The notes under the pieces were generated by a model. It saw only the letters and a program-made list of their open reading frames with translations. It did not search any database and had not been told where the DNA came from. Position numbers and translations under genes: made by a program. This document shows positions 33,566 to 42,308 of a DNA stretch of 61,235 bases, piece by piece (the stretch's first letter is position 1; each line of letters opens with the position of its first letter). This stretch comes from Nitrososphaerota archaeon (GTDB lineage: Archaea > Thermoproteota > Nitrososphaeria > Nitrososphaerales > JACQRY01): NCBI GenBank assembly GCA_016184315.1, contig JACPCU010000018.1:1-61235 (forward strand). Direction: 5' to 3'.

Positions 33566-36181
33566 ATGATCCGAAGGATTTATCAGCAAGGCGGGGTGCT
33601 GTCAATAGATATGGAGCTCGCCTCTAAGGCGAAAGAAGATGTATGGCTCCCCTCATCCTGCTACATGTGCTTCGGAGGGCAGTGCGGAATAAAGGTTCAC
33701 AGGATCAACGGGGTCATCGTTGGGATTGAAGGCGACGAATCCAACCCGATGAATCGAGGGAGACTCTGCGCCAAAGGCAGCTCAGGTCTCGTGACATATT
33801 ACAACCCTCACCGAGTAATGGCTCCCTTGAAAAGGAGGAACTCCGAGAAGGGCATCGGCATTGACCCCAAATGGGAGGCAATATCTTGGAACAAAGCTAT
33901 GGATATCATAGTGGAAAGGCTGGGAGAAGTCAAAAGAAGCGATCCCAGAAAACTGATCATTTCCACCTTTGACACACAATCAACATGGCTCTTGAAGAAC
34001 TGGGTCGCCGCCTTTGGGACTCCCAATATTTGGTTCGCGGGCGCAGGCTTCTACTGCGGAAATGGGGAACACCCCATGATGCTCATGAGCCATGGCACCT
34101 TCTTGGCAGGCGCGGATCTAAAGCACACCAAGTACTGTTTGGAAATAGGCACGGGCTTCGGCCATATGGTCCAACACCTAGCCGTCTTCGAAGCGCTTGA
34201 AATGGCCGAGGCAAGAAACAGAGGCATGAAGCTGGTAGTCGTCGATCCAGTCTGCAGCCACGCTGCCTCTAAAGCTGATGAATGGATCCCCATAAGGCCT
34301 GGAACTGATGCAGCTTTCGCTCTTGGCGTAGCCAATGTCCTCATCAACGAGCGAAACTGCTACGACGACGGTTTCTTGAAGAGGTACACCAATGCGCCCT
34401 ACTTGGTGGGGCCTGACGGACACTACGTAAGAGACAGTGCCACTGGCAAGCCCTTAGTATGGGATTCTAAGAAAGGCGAAGCCCTCTCATTCGATTCCCC
34501 CGACTTAGAGGACGCTTCGTTGCTGGGTAACCACGTGGCCGAAGATGTTCAATGCAGCCCAGCCTTTCAGTTGCTAAAGGAACACCTGATGAAATACACG
34601 CTTGAACGCTGTTCCAGCATTACGACGGTTCCAGCCAAAACCATCAGACGCGTAGCACAAGAAATGGGCGAGGCGGCTTCCATAGGTAGCACAATAACCA
34701 TCAACGGTAAGACCCTGCCACTCCGTCCAGTGGTGGTGGACTACTACCGTGGGCCCAGTCAACATAAGCACGGCTGGTGGGGAGGCTTCTCTGTTCACCT
34801 CCTCAACATCATATTAGGTGCCATGGATGTGCCAGGCGGTCATCTCGGCCTTGACGTGGTGGGTCCAGACTGGAGTCCCAAAGAAGGGCCTGACGGCTTC
34901 ATCATTTCGGGCTGCGAAATGAGAAGTGGTCTACCTTATCCGCCAAGGTCGCCAAAGAGACCTGAGACGGCTGAGATCCTGGAGCTCTTCCCAGTAGCCG
35001 TCTATTCGAGGCCGATGTTCCTCCTTAACCTCCTAGAGCCTCGCTTCGGCCTACCTTATTCACCTGAAATCCTGGTTAACAAGCAAACCAATTTCCTAGC
35101 CAACACCGCTAATCCCGACCAAGTTGCAGCAGCCGTCAGGAAGATCCCCTTTATGGTGGCCTTCGCGCTGGACATGAGCGAAACTGCTGAGTTCGCCGAC
35201 ATCGTCCTACCAGACATGCATTACCTTGAGCGCCTAGACCCGATGATAAACGGCGAATACATTCATCCCCATGGCCTCGGGCCTTGGTATTGGGCCTATA
35301 GGCTCCCGGTGGTGAATCCGCCGCCCGGCGTCATGCACTGGCTCGCTGCACTCTTAGAGTGGGCGGATAGGTTGGGCTTTATCGGCGAAATCTACAAGAT
35401 GCTGAATGTCAGGTATGGTCTTGATGGCAAATATAAGCTGGATCCATCAATTAAGTACAGTTACGAGGACATTGTCGATCTTATATCGCGGGGCAAGCTT
35501 GGCAAAGACCTTGACTGGATCAAACAGCATGGGTTCGTAGTCACCCGCGAAAAGACGGTTGAAGAAGCTTATTCTAGACCCTTCCACAAGGGGAGGATGC
35601 CTGTCTACTTGGAGCATCTTCCGGATGTTGGCCAGCAGCTGAACAAGTTTACCAAGGAAGAACTAAACCTGAAATGGGACACTTCAGACTACCAGGCACT
35701 GCCGGACTGGAAGCCATGTCCTGCGTATGAAGAGACTGATCCTGACTACGACCTATACATAGTGAACTATAAGGTGCCACGACACACTCACACCCAGACT
35801 GCAGATAACCCCCTGTTAAGGCAAGTGTCAGAGAAAGCCGGCCGAGACCTATCTGTGCAAATCAACCCTACAGCCGCAGCTAGGAAGAATCTCAAAGACG
35901 GTGACACGGTTTGGGTGGAGTCGAAGGATGGTGCTCGGGCAAAGGCAGTGGTGATGATTACAGATCTGGTCCATGAAGAGGTTCTCGGCGTGGCAGGCGG
36001 CTTCAGCAAATGGGCTGGCAAGACGCCACAGTCTGGCGGCAATGATTTCAGTGTTAACGCCTTCATACCTCTCCGACTGGAGAGGATCGACCATGTGTCG
36101 GCCGCCCTTGACGCATGCGTCAAAGTCAAGATCTACAAGACGAGGGAGACCTCGACCTTGGACCCAGCAATCAAGACCTAA
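33566..36181 (+). CDS. Molybdopterin oxidoreductase, DMSO-reductase superfamily catalytic subunit
   Basis: An 871-aa (856 if the ATG at 33611 is used) Mo/W-bisMGD enzyme. The N-terminal 4Fe-4S motif is SCYMCFGGQC with a fourth cysteine in GRLCAKG. A cysteine in FYCGNG near residue 167 is the candidate metal ligand. Later parts (MSETAEFADIVLPD, HTQTADNP, GVAGGFSKWAGK) follow the family. No iron-sulfur or membrane subunit genes adjoin and there is no twin-arginine signal, so it looks like a cytoplasmic single-subunit enzyme. Substrate cannot be predicted. Confidence 0.82.
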   Translation: MIRRIYQQGGVLSIDMELASKAKEDVWLPSSCYMCFGGQCGIKVHRINGVIVGIEGDESNPMNRGRLCAKGSSGLVTYYNPHRVMAPLKRRNSEKGIGIDPKWEAISWNKAMDIIVERLGEVKRSDPRKLIISTFDTQSTWLLKNWVAAFGTPNIWFAGAGFYCGNGEHPMMLMSHGTFLAGADLKHTKYCLEIGTGFGHMVQHLAVFEALEMAEARNRGMKLVVVDPVCSHAASKADEWIPIRPGTDAAFALGVANVLINERNCYDDGFLKRYTNAPYLVGPDGHYVRDSATGKPLVWDSKKGEALSFDSPDLEDASLLGNHVAEDVQCSPAFQLLKEHLMKYTLERCSSITTVPAKTIRRVAQEMGEAASIGSTITINGKTLPLRPVVVDYYRGPSQHKHGWWGGFSVHLLNIILGAMDVPGGHLGLDVVGPDWSPKEGPDGFIISGCEMRSGLPYPPRSPKRPETAEILELFPVAVYSRPMFLLNLLEPRFGLPYSPEILVNKQTNFLANTANPDQVAAAVRKIPFMVAFALDMSETAEFADIVLPDMHYLERLDPMINGEYIHPHGLGPWYWAYRLPVVNPPPGVMHWLAALLEWADRLGFIGEIYKMLNVRYGLDGKYKLDPSIKYSYEDIVDLISRGKLGKDLDWIKQHGFVVTREKTVEEAYSRPFHKGRMPVYLEHLPDVGQQLNKFTKEELNLKWDTSDYQALPDWKPCPAYEETDPDYDLYIVNYKVPRHTHTQTADNPLLRQVSEKAGRDLSVQINPTAAARKNLKDGDTVWVESKDGARAKAVVMITDLVHEEVLGVAGGFSKWAGKTPQSGGNDFSVNAFIPLRLERIDHVSAALDACVKVKIYKTRETSTLDPAIKT

Positions 36182-36259
36182 CGATTTAGGCAGGACTACC
36201 TTCACTCCGCTTACGATACCTGCATGCCGTCCTTACCTGCCCCACTCCGTAAACACCAG

Positions 36260-37474
36260 TCAGTCCTCTTCTTTCTGGGGGTTCAGATATGAGAAGTATG
36301 CCTGCAGCTCCAGCTTGTCTTGAACCTCAGGGTCACGTATCAGCCTAGCTTCAATCTCCTCTACAAATTCCCTGTTGAAACCAGTTGGAAGAGAAGCATC
36401 CTCGTCAGCAAGATCAATAGGCCAAGGCAGCCCCGTAGCAGGGTTATGGAAAGCCCTGAAGTAGCCTAACCATTGCTCAACATCAGCACCAGCCTTGGCT
36501 TCAAATTCAAATGGCGGTGCACCACAGCACCTCGCGTAGTAGCGTGCCGCCTTCAGAATAACGTCTCCAGTAACATCCAGAGCATCCTTAATGCTGTGCT
36601 CCACGTTCCTTTTTGCGGCATCCAAAACATGCTCCATGTCCAGCTGCTTCTTCTCCCTTAACACCAAGAAGCGGTAAGCATCTCTAAACCTAGTGAAGTG
36701 ATTGAAAGCCCTAGGTGAATCGAAGAGCCACTCGTAGGCCAGCCAATGACCCACAGGAAGAATAGATGTCAATATGTGCTTATCATTGGTGTTGATACAT
36801 TTGCTTTCGTCTCCATTCCTGTAGACTAGCCAGCCGTCCAAGGCGCTGGTCCGCGTCCGCTTGATTATTCCAACAGCCCTACCGCTCTCAAGAAGCCTTC
36901 TGCTCTTATCCCTTAACGCATACACCAGATCCCTACCTGATTCAAAGCCGCCGGTCCCAATCTCCAAGTCTCTCACAATATGGGCATCAGCCCTGAAACC
37001 GAAGAAACTACCGTCAATAAGCACCAAGTCAACATCCTTCTCCAAACAGTCCAACGCCGCATCCCTCTCCAACCCAACCCTGAGCAGCGTCAGAGCCTTC
37101 TGCGTAGCCTCAGGAACGCCCAGCTGCTCCTGAAAGATGTGCCCCGCGCTATACCCCTCGTCCACCACCTTCTTCCCCTCGAAGATCAGGTATGCAGCAC
37201 AATAGGTTCCGAACCTGCCTCCAAGCCGCTCACTAGTCGAAGGAGAGTTGGAGCCATCCACCACGGCTACCCTCATCTTCTCCCAGCCAACGGTCTCAGG
37301 CAGCTCCTCAGTCCTCACAAACGCAGCCAGATCCTTCAGACGATCAGCCTTCTCCAGCAAGAGCTGCTTGCAGCGCCGAGCCTCTTCTTCAGCTCTGACG
37401 AAAAACAAATGTTGAAGCTCAGCAGGCATCCTCGTCCAATCAGCAACCCCTCTCTGCTCAGCCTCCATCCACAT
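36260..37474 (-). CDS. nurA: NurA 5-prime-to-3-prime nuclease
   Basis: A 404-aa NurA-domain nuclease. The two catalytic blocks are visible: VAVVDGSNSPS near residue 70 and VLIDGSFFGFR near 150, each with the metal-binding aspartate; the C-terminal DEDASLP region is conserved. NurA works with HerA in resecting DNA ends. It is last in a five-gene minus-strand operon, one base after HerA. GTG start. Confidence 0.87.
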   Translation of the reverse strand: MWMEAEQRGVADWTRMPAELQHLFFVRAEEEARRCKQLLLEKADRLKDLAAFVRTEELPETVGWEKMRVAVVDGSNSPSTSERLGGRFGTYCAAYLIFEGKKVVDEGYSAGHIFQEQLGVPEATQKALTLLRVGLERDAALDCLEKDVDLVLIDGSFFGFRADAHIVRDLEIGTGGFESGRDLVYALRDKSRRLLESGRAVGIIKRTRTSALDGWLVYRNGDESKCINTNDKHILTSILPVGHWLAYEWLFDSPRAFNHFTRFRDAYRFLVLREKKQLDMEHVLDAAKRNVEHSIKDALDVTGDVILKAARYYARCCGAPPFEFEAKAGADVEQWLGYFRAFHNPATGLPWPIDLADEDASLPTGFNREFVEEIEARLIRDPEVQDKLELQAYFSYLNPQKEED

Positions 37475-37475
37475 T

Positions 37476-38900
37476 TCACCCAGGTATGCTGAAGGTTATG
37501 AGCAGAGGGATAGGAGAAGGATTCAGATTACCCATAAAGTAGAAGTGTCCAGGGGGCAGAGACAGCAGAAACTTGGGGTCAATGTTGAATGGAGCAAACC
37601 AGTTGCTCGCCTCAGCCATGTCCAACGGGTGAATCTTGCCTACAAACTGAGTGTTCAAGTTGCGTCTAACAGCAGCATTGATCCCTATTTCGCCAGCCAT
37701 ACCTTGCGAAAGCAGTGTGACGCAGAGCTTGTGAGTTCTACCCAAAGCGCACATGTCTATGATAATGTCTGCAGTTGTTCTCTGGATCTCATCAGGGTTG
37801 AAAGGACAATACTGGGGTGCTTCATCTATCACGATGGCGAGGTCGATGTCTTCGTCGCCACGCATCAGATCCATAAGGTAGTTCGCAATGCTGAGGAACG
37901 CGGAGAGCTTCTCGTCTCTACCCGTCTTCTTCATGTCAATTATCCGGATATGCGACTGGCGCACAAGGTCCAAAACATCTTTAGGCGTCTTCGTCCCCAA
38001 AATGTTCTGAATGTCTGACTCTTTGAGTCTCCTGAGACCCCTTCTGAAACGCTGCTCATCCTCATAGGGCCTACCCGACTGGATGCGCTGAGGATTCAAA
38101 GCGTTGACAACAGACCTCTCCAAGGTGCTGCGAAAATCTTTCGCGTTCAAGCCTCGCCACCCCTCGTCGTAGATGAACTCCTCCAAAGCCTGCGACACAG
38201 TACCCCCGTAAGGAGAGTAGCCGAATCGGTCCGCCTTCTTAACCAGATATGAGGCGACAGTCTTAGAGTCTAGGGACAGATCAGCTATGCTTAGAACATC
38301 ATCTTTACGGAAATGAGGAGCATAGTCCCGTCCCTTCCAGTCCAAGACCAAAACATCATAGCCTGATTTCTGCAGGAGAGGAATTACTTGGTGTCTAGCA
38401 AGATAGGATTTTCCTCCCCCCGTGGAGGCAAAGATACCAATGTGATAAGAGATGAAGGACGAGTCGACGGGCACCTTCCAGCTGGGATGCCCCTCATAGT
38501 GTCCTAAAGTAGAGGTATGCTTCTTTCCGGCCAACATGCGCATCGGATCATCGGACTCCTCGAAGACCTTGACTATTGAGCCGGGGGCGACGATCCTCTT
38601 ATTCTGCTGAATCGATTCTCCTTCTTCCCCTATTACTGATAAACCGAAGTCATAGGTCTCCTTGGCTGTGGAGGGTTTGCCCCCTATTCTGGCGTATGCA
38701 ACCCCAGGGTGGTAGCCTCCTGCCCTAAGATTTTCGTTGGAGCCCAAGCCTTTGCGGAGCACAGCCATGATGAGGCCTCCGTTCCGGTTCTCCACCATCA
38801 CCAAGTCCTCAGCCTTTGACTTCTTCTCCTCGCCTTCGCTGAGAATCACACGTGCTTCTGTCTCAGAAGCCTCGCTGGCGATGACCCCGATCTCCCTCAA
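37476..38900 (-). CDS. herA: HerA DNA translocase/helicase
   Basis: A 474-aa FtsK/HerA-type ATPase. The N-terminal beta-barrel HAS domain (residues 1-90) is followed by Walker A IFASTGGGKSYLA near 157, VLVLDWKGRD, Walker B AIVIDEAPQY near 355, and the arginine-finger region RRNLNTQFVG. It forms a hexameric ring that drives NurA. It is one base from nurA and 71 bp downstream of the SMC-like ATPase gene, which takes the place usually held by Rad50. Confidence 0.9.
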   Translation of the reverse strand: MREIGVIASEASETEARVILSEGEEKKSKAEDLVMVENRNGGLIMAVLRKGLGSNENLRAGGYHPGVAYARIGGKPSTAKETYDFGLSVIGEEGESIQQNKRIVAPGSIVKVFEESDDPMRMLAGKKHTSTLGHYEGHPSWKVPVDSSFISYHIGIFASTGGGKSYLARHQVIPLLQKSGYDVLVLDWKGRDYAPHFRKDDVLSIADLSLDSKTVASYLVKKADRFGYSPYGGTVSQALEEFIYDEGWRGLNAKDFRSTLERSVVNALNPQRIQSGRPYEDEQRFRRGLRRLKESDIQNILGTKTPKDVLDLVRQSHIRIIDMKKTGRDEKLSAFLSIANYLMDLMRGDEDIDLAIVIDEAPQYCPFNPDEIQRTTADIIIDMCALGRTHKLCVTLLSQGMAGEIGINAAVRRNLNTQFVGKIHPLDMAEASNWFAPFNIDPKFLLSLPPGHFYFMGNLNPSPIPLLITFSIPG

Positions 38901-38971
38901 ATCAACGACCCCTCAGAATCGTGAAGAGCAGTGACATGGGAGGGCACGTGCCCTATAAACACTTGAGATAC

Positions 38972-40729
38972 TCAAGGAGAAGCCTCTGGCTCAACAACCG
39001 CAGCAGCCGCCCCTGATGAAAAGAGGTTGGCGAGCTGTTGATTTCTCGTAGCGACAACGATCTGCGTGGAGACCTTGAGCCTGTTTAACACATCCACCAA
39101 ACCTTCCACACCCTTAGGGTCCAATCCTTCGTCAGGCTCATCTAGCAGCAAGATCGGTGCTTTCTCCAGCTTGTTAACCGCATAGAGAAGGGCAAAGCTG
39201 ATAGCCACGTTTTCACCGGTACTCATCTGGTTGCTGTAGATCCATCCACCGTCCACCTTCGCCTTTATAGTCAAGACCTCTCTGCCTCTCATAGTTAGCC
39301 GCTCGAAATCGATGTCTGAGAAACGTGGGTAAGGGTATATTCTGCTGAACGCTTCTCTGAAATCAGTTTTAAGCCTGTCGAACTGCTCTGCCCTGACCTC
39401 GTTAACCGCCTCTGTCAGAGCAACCTTGATCTTCTCCAATTTTGCTTTGAGGTCGTTCAGCTTGGCTATGCTCTCTTCTATGTGTCCTGCTTTCTGCTGA
39501 GTAGACTGAGATGAAAGTCTGGCGTAGGACTGCAGCTTATCTTCTAGGGTGGAGAGCTTGATCTTGATGTCTCTGGAGTCCCGTTGAAGCGCATCTCTTC
39601 TAGCGTTGGTTTGCGTTGCCTTCTGAACATCTGGTTGAGAAACCGTTTCTACTGAGAGTTCTGCGACCTGTTTTTCTATGGATGATAATTGGCTCCGCAG
39701 CGCATTTGCTTCTTCTCTTTCTCGCTTCGCCTTCTCAAACTTAGCTTTCAATTCCCTCAGACTGTTATCAGCAGTCTCCGCTTCGGGAATTACCTGCTCA
39801 TATTCCTCCCCGTAATGTCTCAACGTGGAAAGGGAGCCCGGTGATACCTGTGAACCACACAGGGGACACGTAGTTATCTCCTCAACCTTTTTTCCCGCCA
39901 AGTCAAGGGTCTGCATAGCAGACTCAAGGAAAGCTAGACGCCTCTGCATAGCTTCTTGCTTCGCTTGAGCCTCCTGCACTGCATCTTCAAGATCAATGGG
40001 AAAAGGGGGCAAAGAGGCAAGTTTAGCCCTTATCCGAGCAGACTCATTCAGCTTAGCGTCAAGTTCGATGCGCCTCCTCCTAGCATCCTCAGCCTTAGCG
40101 AGAACGCCTTCAGCCCAAGAGGAAAGGTCTCTGCTCTGCTCTACCTCAGAATCCAGTTCACGCATCTTGACAGTCAGATCGCTCTTCTCCTTCTCCGCCT
40201 TCACAACTTCATCTGCAAGCCCCAAGATCTGACCCTGAGCAGACTTAAGGTGCTCCAGATCTGCTTTCCTCCGCTCAACAGGAGCAGCAGTGATCGCCTT
40301 GGTGACTTCATCAAAGTGTGAGATGCCCAGCAGCGCATCTAGCTTAACAGCCTTCTCAGCCGGAGCCCCTGATAAGAGATCTGCGATCTGACGACCGTCT
40401 ATGAAGATCTTTTGGTCTAAGACTGGAGACTTGGCCAGATCGGTCTTCACGGTGCTCTGGAGGCCCCGTCTCTTTCTTCGCTCAATGCTGAAAGGTGCCC
40501 CGTCGAAGTTCCCTGATATCTTGACCCACATGAAGTCAGAGTGGACATTGATCAATTCGTCTAGACTCAGTCCCTCTGGAGCTGAGCCTGTTACGCAGTA
40601 GAAGATAGCGAGGAGCTTGCTGGTCTTGCCGCTGCCCATCTCGCCGTAGAAGACTGAGAGATCGCTTACGGGAAACTTTTCGGATACGAGGCCCCTGAAA
40701 CCCTGAGCCTCCACCGTTTCTATTTTCAC
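38972..40729 (-). CDS. SMC/Rad50-like coiled-coil ATPase with a CxxC hook
   Basis: A 585-aa ATPase with Walker A GEMGSGKTS near residue 30, coiled coil about 150-285 and 305-440, a CPLC hook near 288, and C-terminal STGENVAISFALL with Walker B ILLLDEPDEGLD near 525. It is shorter than Rad50 and its motifs differ: Walker A has GEMGSGKT instead of GxNGAGKS, and the signature starts STGE rather than SGGE. It sits in a HerA-NurA operon without Mre11. GTG start overlapping the stop of a small upstream gene (GTGA). Confidence 0.78.
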   Translation of the reverse strand: MKIETVEAQGFRGLVSEKFPVSDLSVFYGEMGSGKTSKLLAIFYCVTGSAPEGLSLDELINVHSDFMWVKISGNFDGAPFSIERRKRRGLQSTVKTDLAKSPVLDQKIFIDGRQIADLLSGAPAEKAVKLDALLGISHFDEVTKAITAAPVERRKADLEHLKSAQGQILGLADEVVKAEKEKSDLTVKMRELDSEVEQSRDLSSWAEGVLAKAEDARRRRIELDAKLNESARIRAKLASLPPFPIDLEDAVQEAQAKQEAMQRRLAFLESAMQTLDLAGKKVEEITTCPLCGSQVSPGSLSTLRHYGEEYEQVIPEAETADNSLRELKAKFEKAKREREEANALRSQLSSIEKQVAELSVETVSQPDVQKATQTNARRDALQRDSRDIKIKLSTLEDKLQSYARLSSQSTQQKAGHIEESIAKLNDLKAKLEKIKVALTEAVNEVRAEQFDRLKTDFREAFSRIYPYPRFSDIDFERLTMRGREVLTIKAKVDGGWIYSNQMSTGENVAISFALLYAVNKLEKAPILLLDEPDEGLDPKGVEGLVDVLNRLKVSTQIVVATRNQQLANLFSSGAAAAVVEPEASP

Positions 40730-40916
40730 TGCCTCAACGCCTCTTCGATCTTCTCCTCAATGAATCCCCTGATCCTTGAGGGAGGAAGAGCAATGATCTT
40801 CAACGCGAGCTGGAACTCTTCTTCGCTGAGCCTGCTCTTCAGCCTGGATTCAACGTCACTCAAAACAAGTATTCCCCCAACCACACACCGGCCAAAAACT
40901 CATCGAACAAATCCAC
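40726..40916 (-). pseudogene. Small helical protein gene, frameshifted, between Zn-ribbon and SMC-like genes
   Basis: Two frames join into one product of about 63 aa. GTG at 40914-40916 opens VDLFDEFLAGVWLGEYLF before a TGA; the second frame continues LSDVESRLKSRLSEEEFQLA and ends FIEEKIEEALRQ, stop overlapping the SMC-like start by 3 nt. One extra T in the TTTT run near 40862 would fuse them perfectly, so a homopolymer deletion (real or sequencing) is likely. If not, a 52-aa product could start at the GTG at 40882. The family is unknown; position suggests a subunit of the SMC-like complex. Confidence 0.5.
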
Positions 40917-40919
40917 AGA

Positions 40920-41123
40920 TCACTTGTCTCCTCCGCTGTCTTCTCCCATTGATTGAGCCCGGTACCCGGGCGTCAGCGTCGTCAAGCGACCCGCCATCAT
41001 CCCGATGTACTCCTCATAACTAGCCTTAAGACCGCAATGCTTGCATCTAACCGTCTGCGCAGCCACGTCGTACTGTGCGATCTTATCACATTGAGGACAC
41101 TTGGCAGCAGCGAGTTCACGCAA
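40920..41123 (-). CDS. Small zinc-ribbon protein
   Basis: A 67-aa protein. KCPQCDKIAQYDVAAQTVRCKHCG is a CxxC...CxxC zinc ribbon (residues 9-32), followed by a helix (YEEYIGMMAGRL) and a short acidic tail. TTG start. First gene of the operon that continues with the small helical protein, SMC-like ATPase, HerA and NurA. It may load DNA or bridge proteins; there is no direct evidence. Its stop is 4 nt from the next start. Confidence 0.65.
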   Translation of the reverse strand: MRELAAAKCPQCDKIAQYDVAAQTVRCKHCGLKASYEEYIGMMAGRLTTLTPGYRAQSMGEDSGGDK

Positions 41124-41245
41124 CTCTAACCTATCCTCCCAACGGATTCAGCAACGACACTTCCCAATAACAATGTCCCTCAAGCAGCTAAGCAGGGAAA
41201 AAGATAAGATGCACCCACAGCCAAATCAACCCAACTAACAAACCG

Positions 41246-41911
41246 GTGATTCAAATAGGAAGCGAGCCCCTACCCGAAGTGGCTGTAGCCACAACCGACG
41301 GCAAAGCATACTACTATCTCACACACCTCCTTAAAACAGCCCGAATAACCTTCACCAGCATCACCCCAGGACAGGCAGCACCCCTAGGAGTCAAACTCAT
41401 CCTTACAACCCGAAAAGAAAAAACCTATTTCAGCGACATCAAAACCATCTGCCAAGAAGAAATAGGGCCAACACCCCTTGCAGCAAAAGAAAAAATCGTA
41501 TCCAAGCTCTACGGCGACAAAGATCAAACCCTGTTCATCGGCGTGGACCCCGGAGAGAGGATAGGCTGGGCAGTCTACTATCATCAAGAACTCGCCGGTG
41601 GAGTAGTCAACTCTGTAGGCAAGCTCGTCGAAATCCTAGCACTATTCACAAAGGACTCGTCGGCAGGCAACAAGATCATAAGGATAGGCGACGGCAACCC
41701 TTCACTAGCCCTAGAAATAGCAACCAAACTCTTCTCCAAGCTGAAAGGACAGACCCAGATCGAGATCGTTGATGAAAGAGGAACTTCATCACACAAACAC
41801 GCGCCCCGCCGCAGGGGACTACGAGACCAGCTTTCGGCTAAACTCATCTCCATGAGACCAGGCCAAATCTATACGCCTGTATCCAGAAACAAACCTAGAC
41901 AGCGGCCTTAA
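41246..41911 (+). CDS. RNase H-fold protein, RuvX/YqgF-like
   Basis: A 221-aa protein. Residues 1-90 are an unknown domain. From about 96 it has GVDPGERIGWAVY (first catalytic Asp), IRIGDGNPSLA, EIVDERGTSS near 175 (the YqgF VDER-T/S motif) and RRGLRDQLSAKL near 190 with a C-terminal Asp, the order of the Holliday-junction-resolvase-like YqgF/RuvX fold. It is divergent from the NurA-HerA-SMC-like operon, 122 bp away, and may serve the same DNA process. GTG start. Confidence 0.6.
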   Translation: MIQIGSEPLPEVAVATTDGKAYYYLTHLLKTARITFTSITPGQAAPLGVKLILTTRKEKTYFSDIKTICQEEIGPTPLAAKEKIVSKLYGDKDQTLFIGVDPGERIGWAVYYHQELAGGVVNSVGKLVEILALFTKDSSAGNKIIRIGDGNPSLALEIATKLFSKLKGQTQIEIVDERGTSSHKHAPRRRGLRDQLSAKLISMRPGQIYTPVSRNKPRQRP

Positions 41912-41996
41912 CCAGCCGAGTTTCAATATACTGCATGTGAGGCATGGCTACGCTTAAATACTCTCATCTCGAAGAATCCTAACGGCGACCAGTCTC

Positions 41997-42176
41997 ATGG
42001 CCACTTATAGTAAAGGTCAGACATGGGGGGCACTAAAGAAGGCTTGGAAGGCCTACAAGATCGCAAAAGTGCAAAAGGACATAGCACGCCAGAAAGAATA
42101 CGCCCAAAGAATCCGCACCTTGCAGAAGGAACTCAATTTACCCCAAGCCAAATTCCCAGATCTCGGAATAAGCTGA
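41997..42176 (+). CDS. Small basic helical protein (59 aa)
   Basis: ATG at 41997 opens 59 codons: MATYSKGQTWGALKKAWKAY followed by a lysine/arginine-rich amphipathic helix and ending FPDLGIS. Composition is protein-like, codon use fits, and the frame is clean, while the competing frame (42023-42214) lacks protein character. A TATA-like GCTTAAATAC lies about 40 nt upstream. No family recognised; it could bind nucleic acid. Confidence 0.6.
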   Translation: MATYSKGQTWGALKKAWKAYKIAKVQKDIARQKEYAQRIRTLQKELNLPQAKFPDLGIS

Positions 42177-42308
42177 GCAGCAAGATCCGAACCCCCACTC
42201 TTTCTTTTTCTTAACCTAAGCCTAGGCAGCGGACGCCATACGTCCCATATCGCCTATTCTGCTCTAGCAGAACACCCTGTAAGTAACAAACATAATCAGA
42301 AAAACCGT

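Noticed and set aside
33193-33627. Open frames on both strands between EamA and the Mo-oxidoreductase
   Set aside because: No family resemblance, no SD or TATA in position, and they overlap each other.
42023-42214. 63-codon frame overlapping the 59-aa gene
   Set aside because: Competing frame at 41997-42176 has clearer protein character and a TATA-like element; the longer one is out of frame with it.
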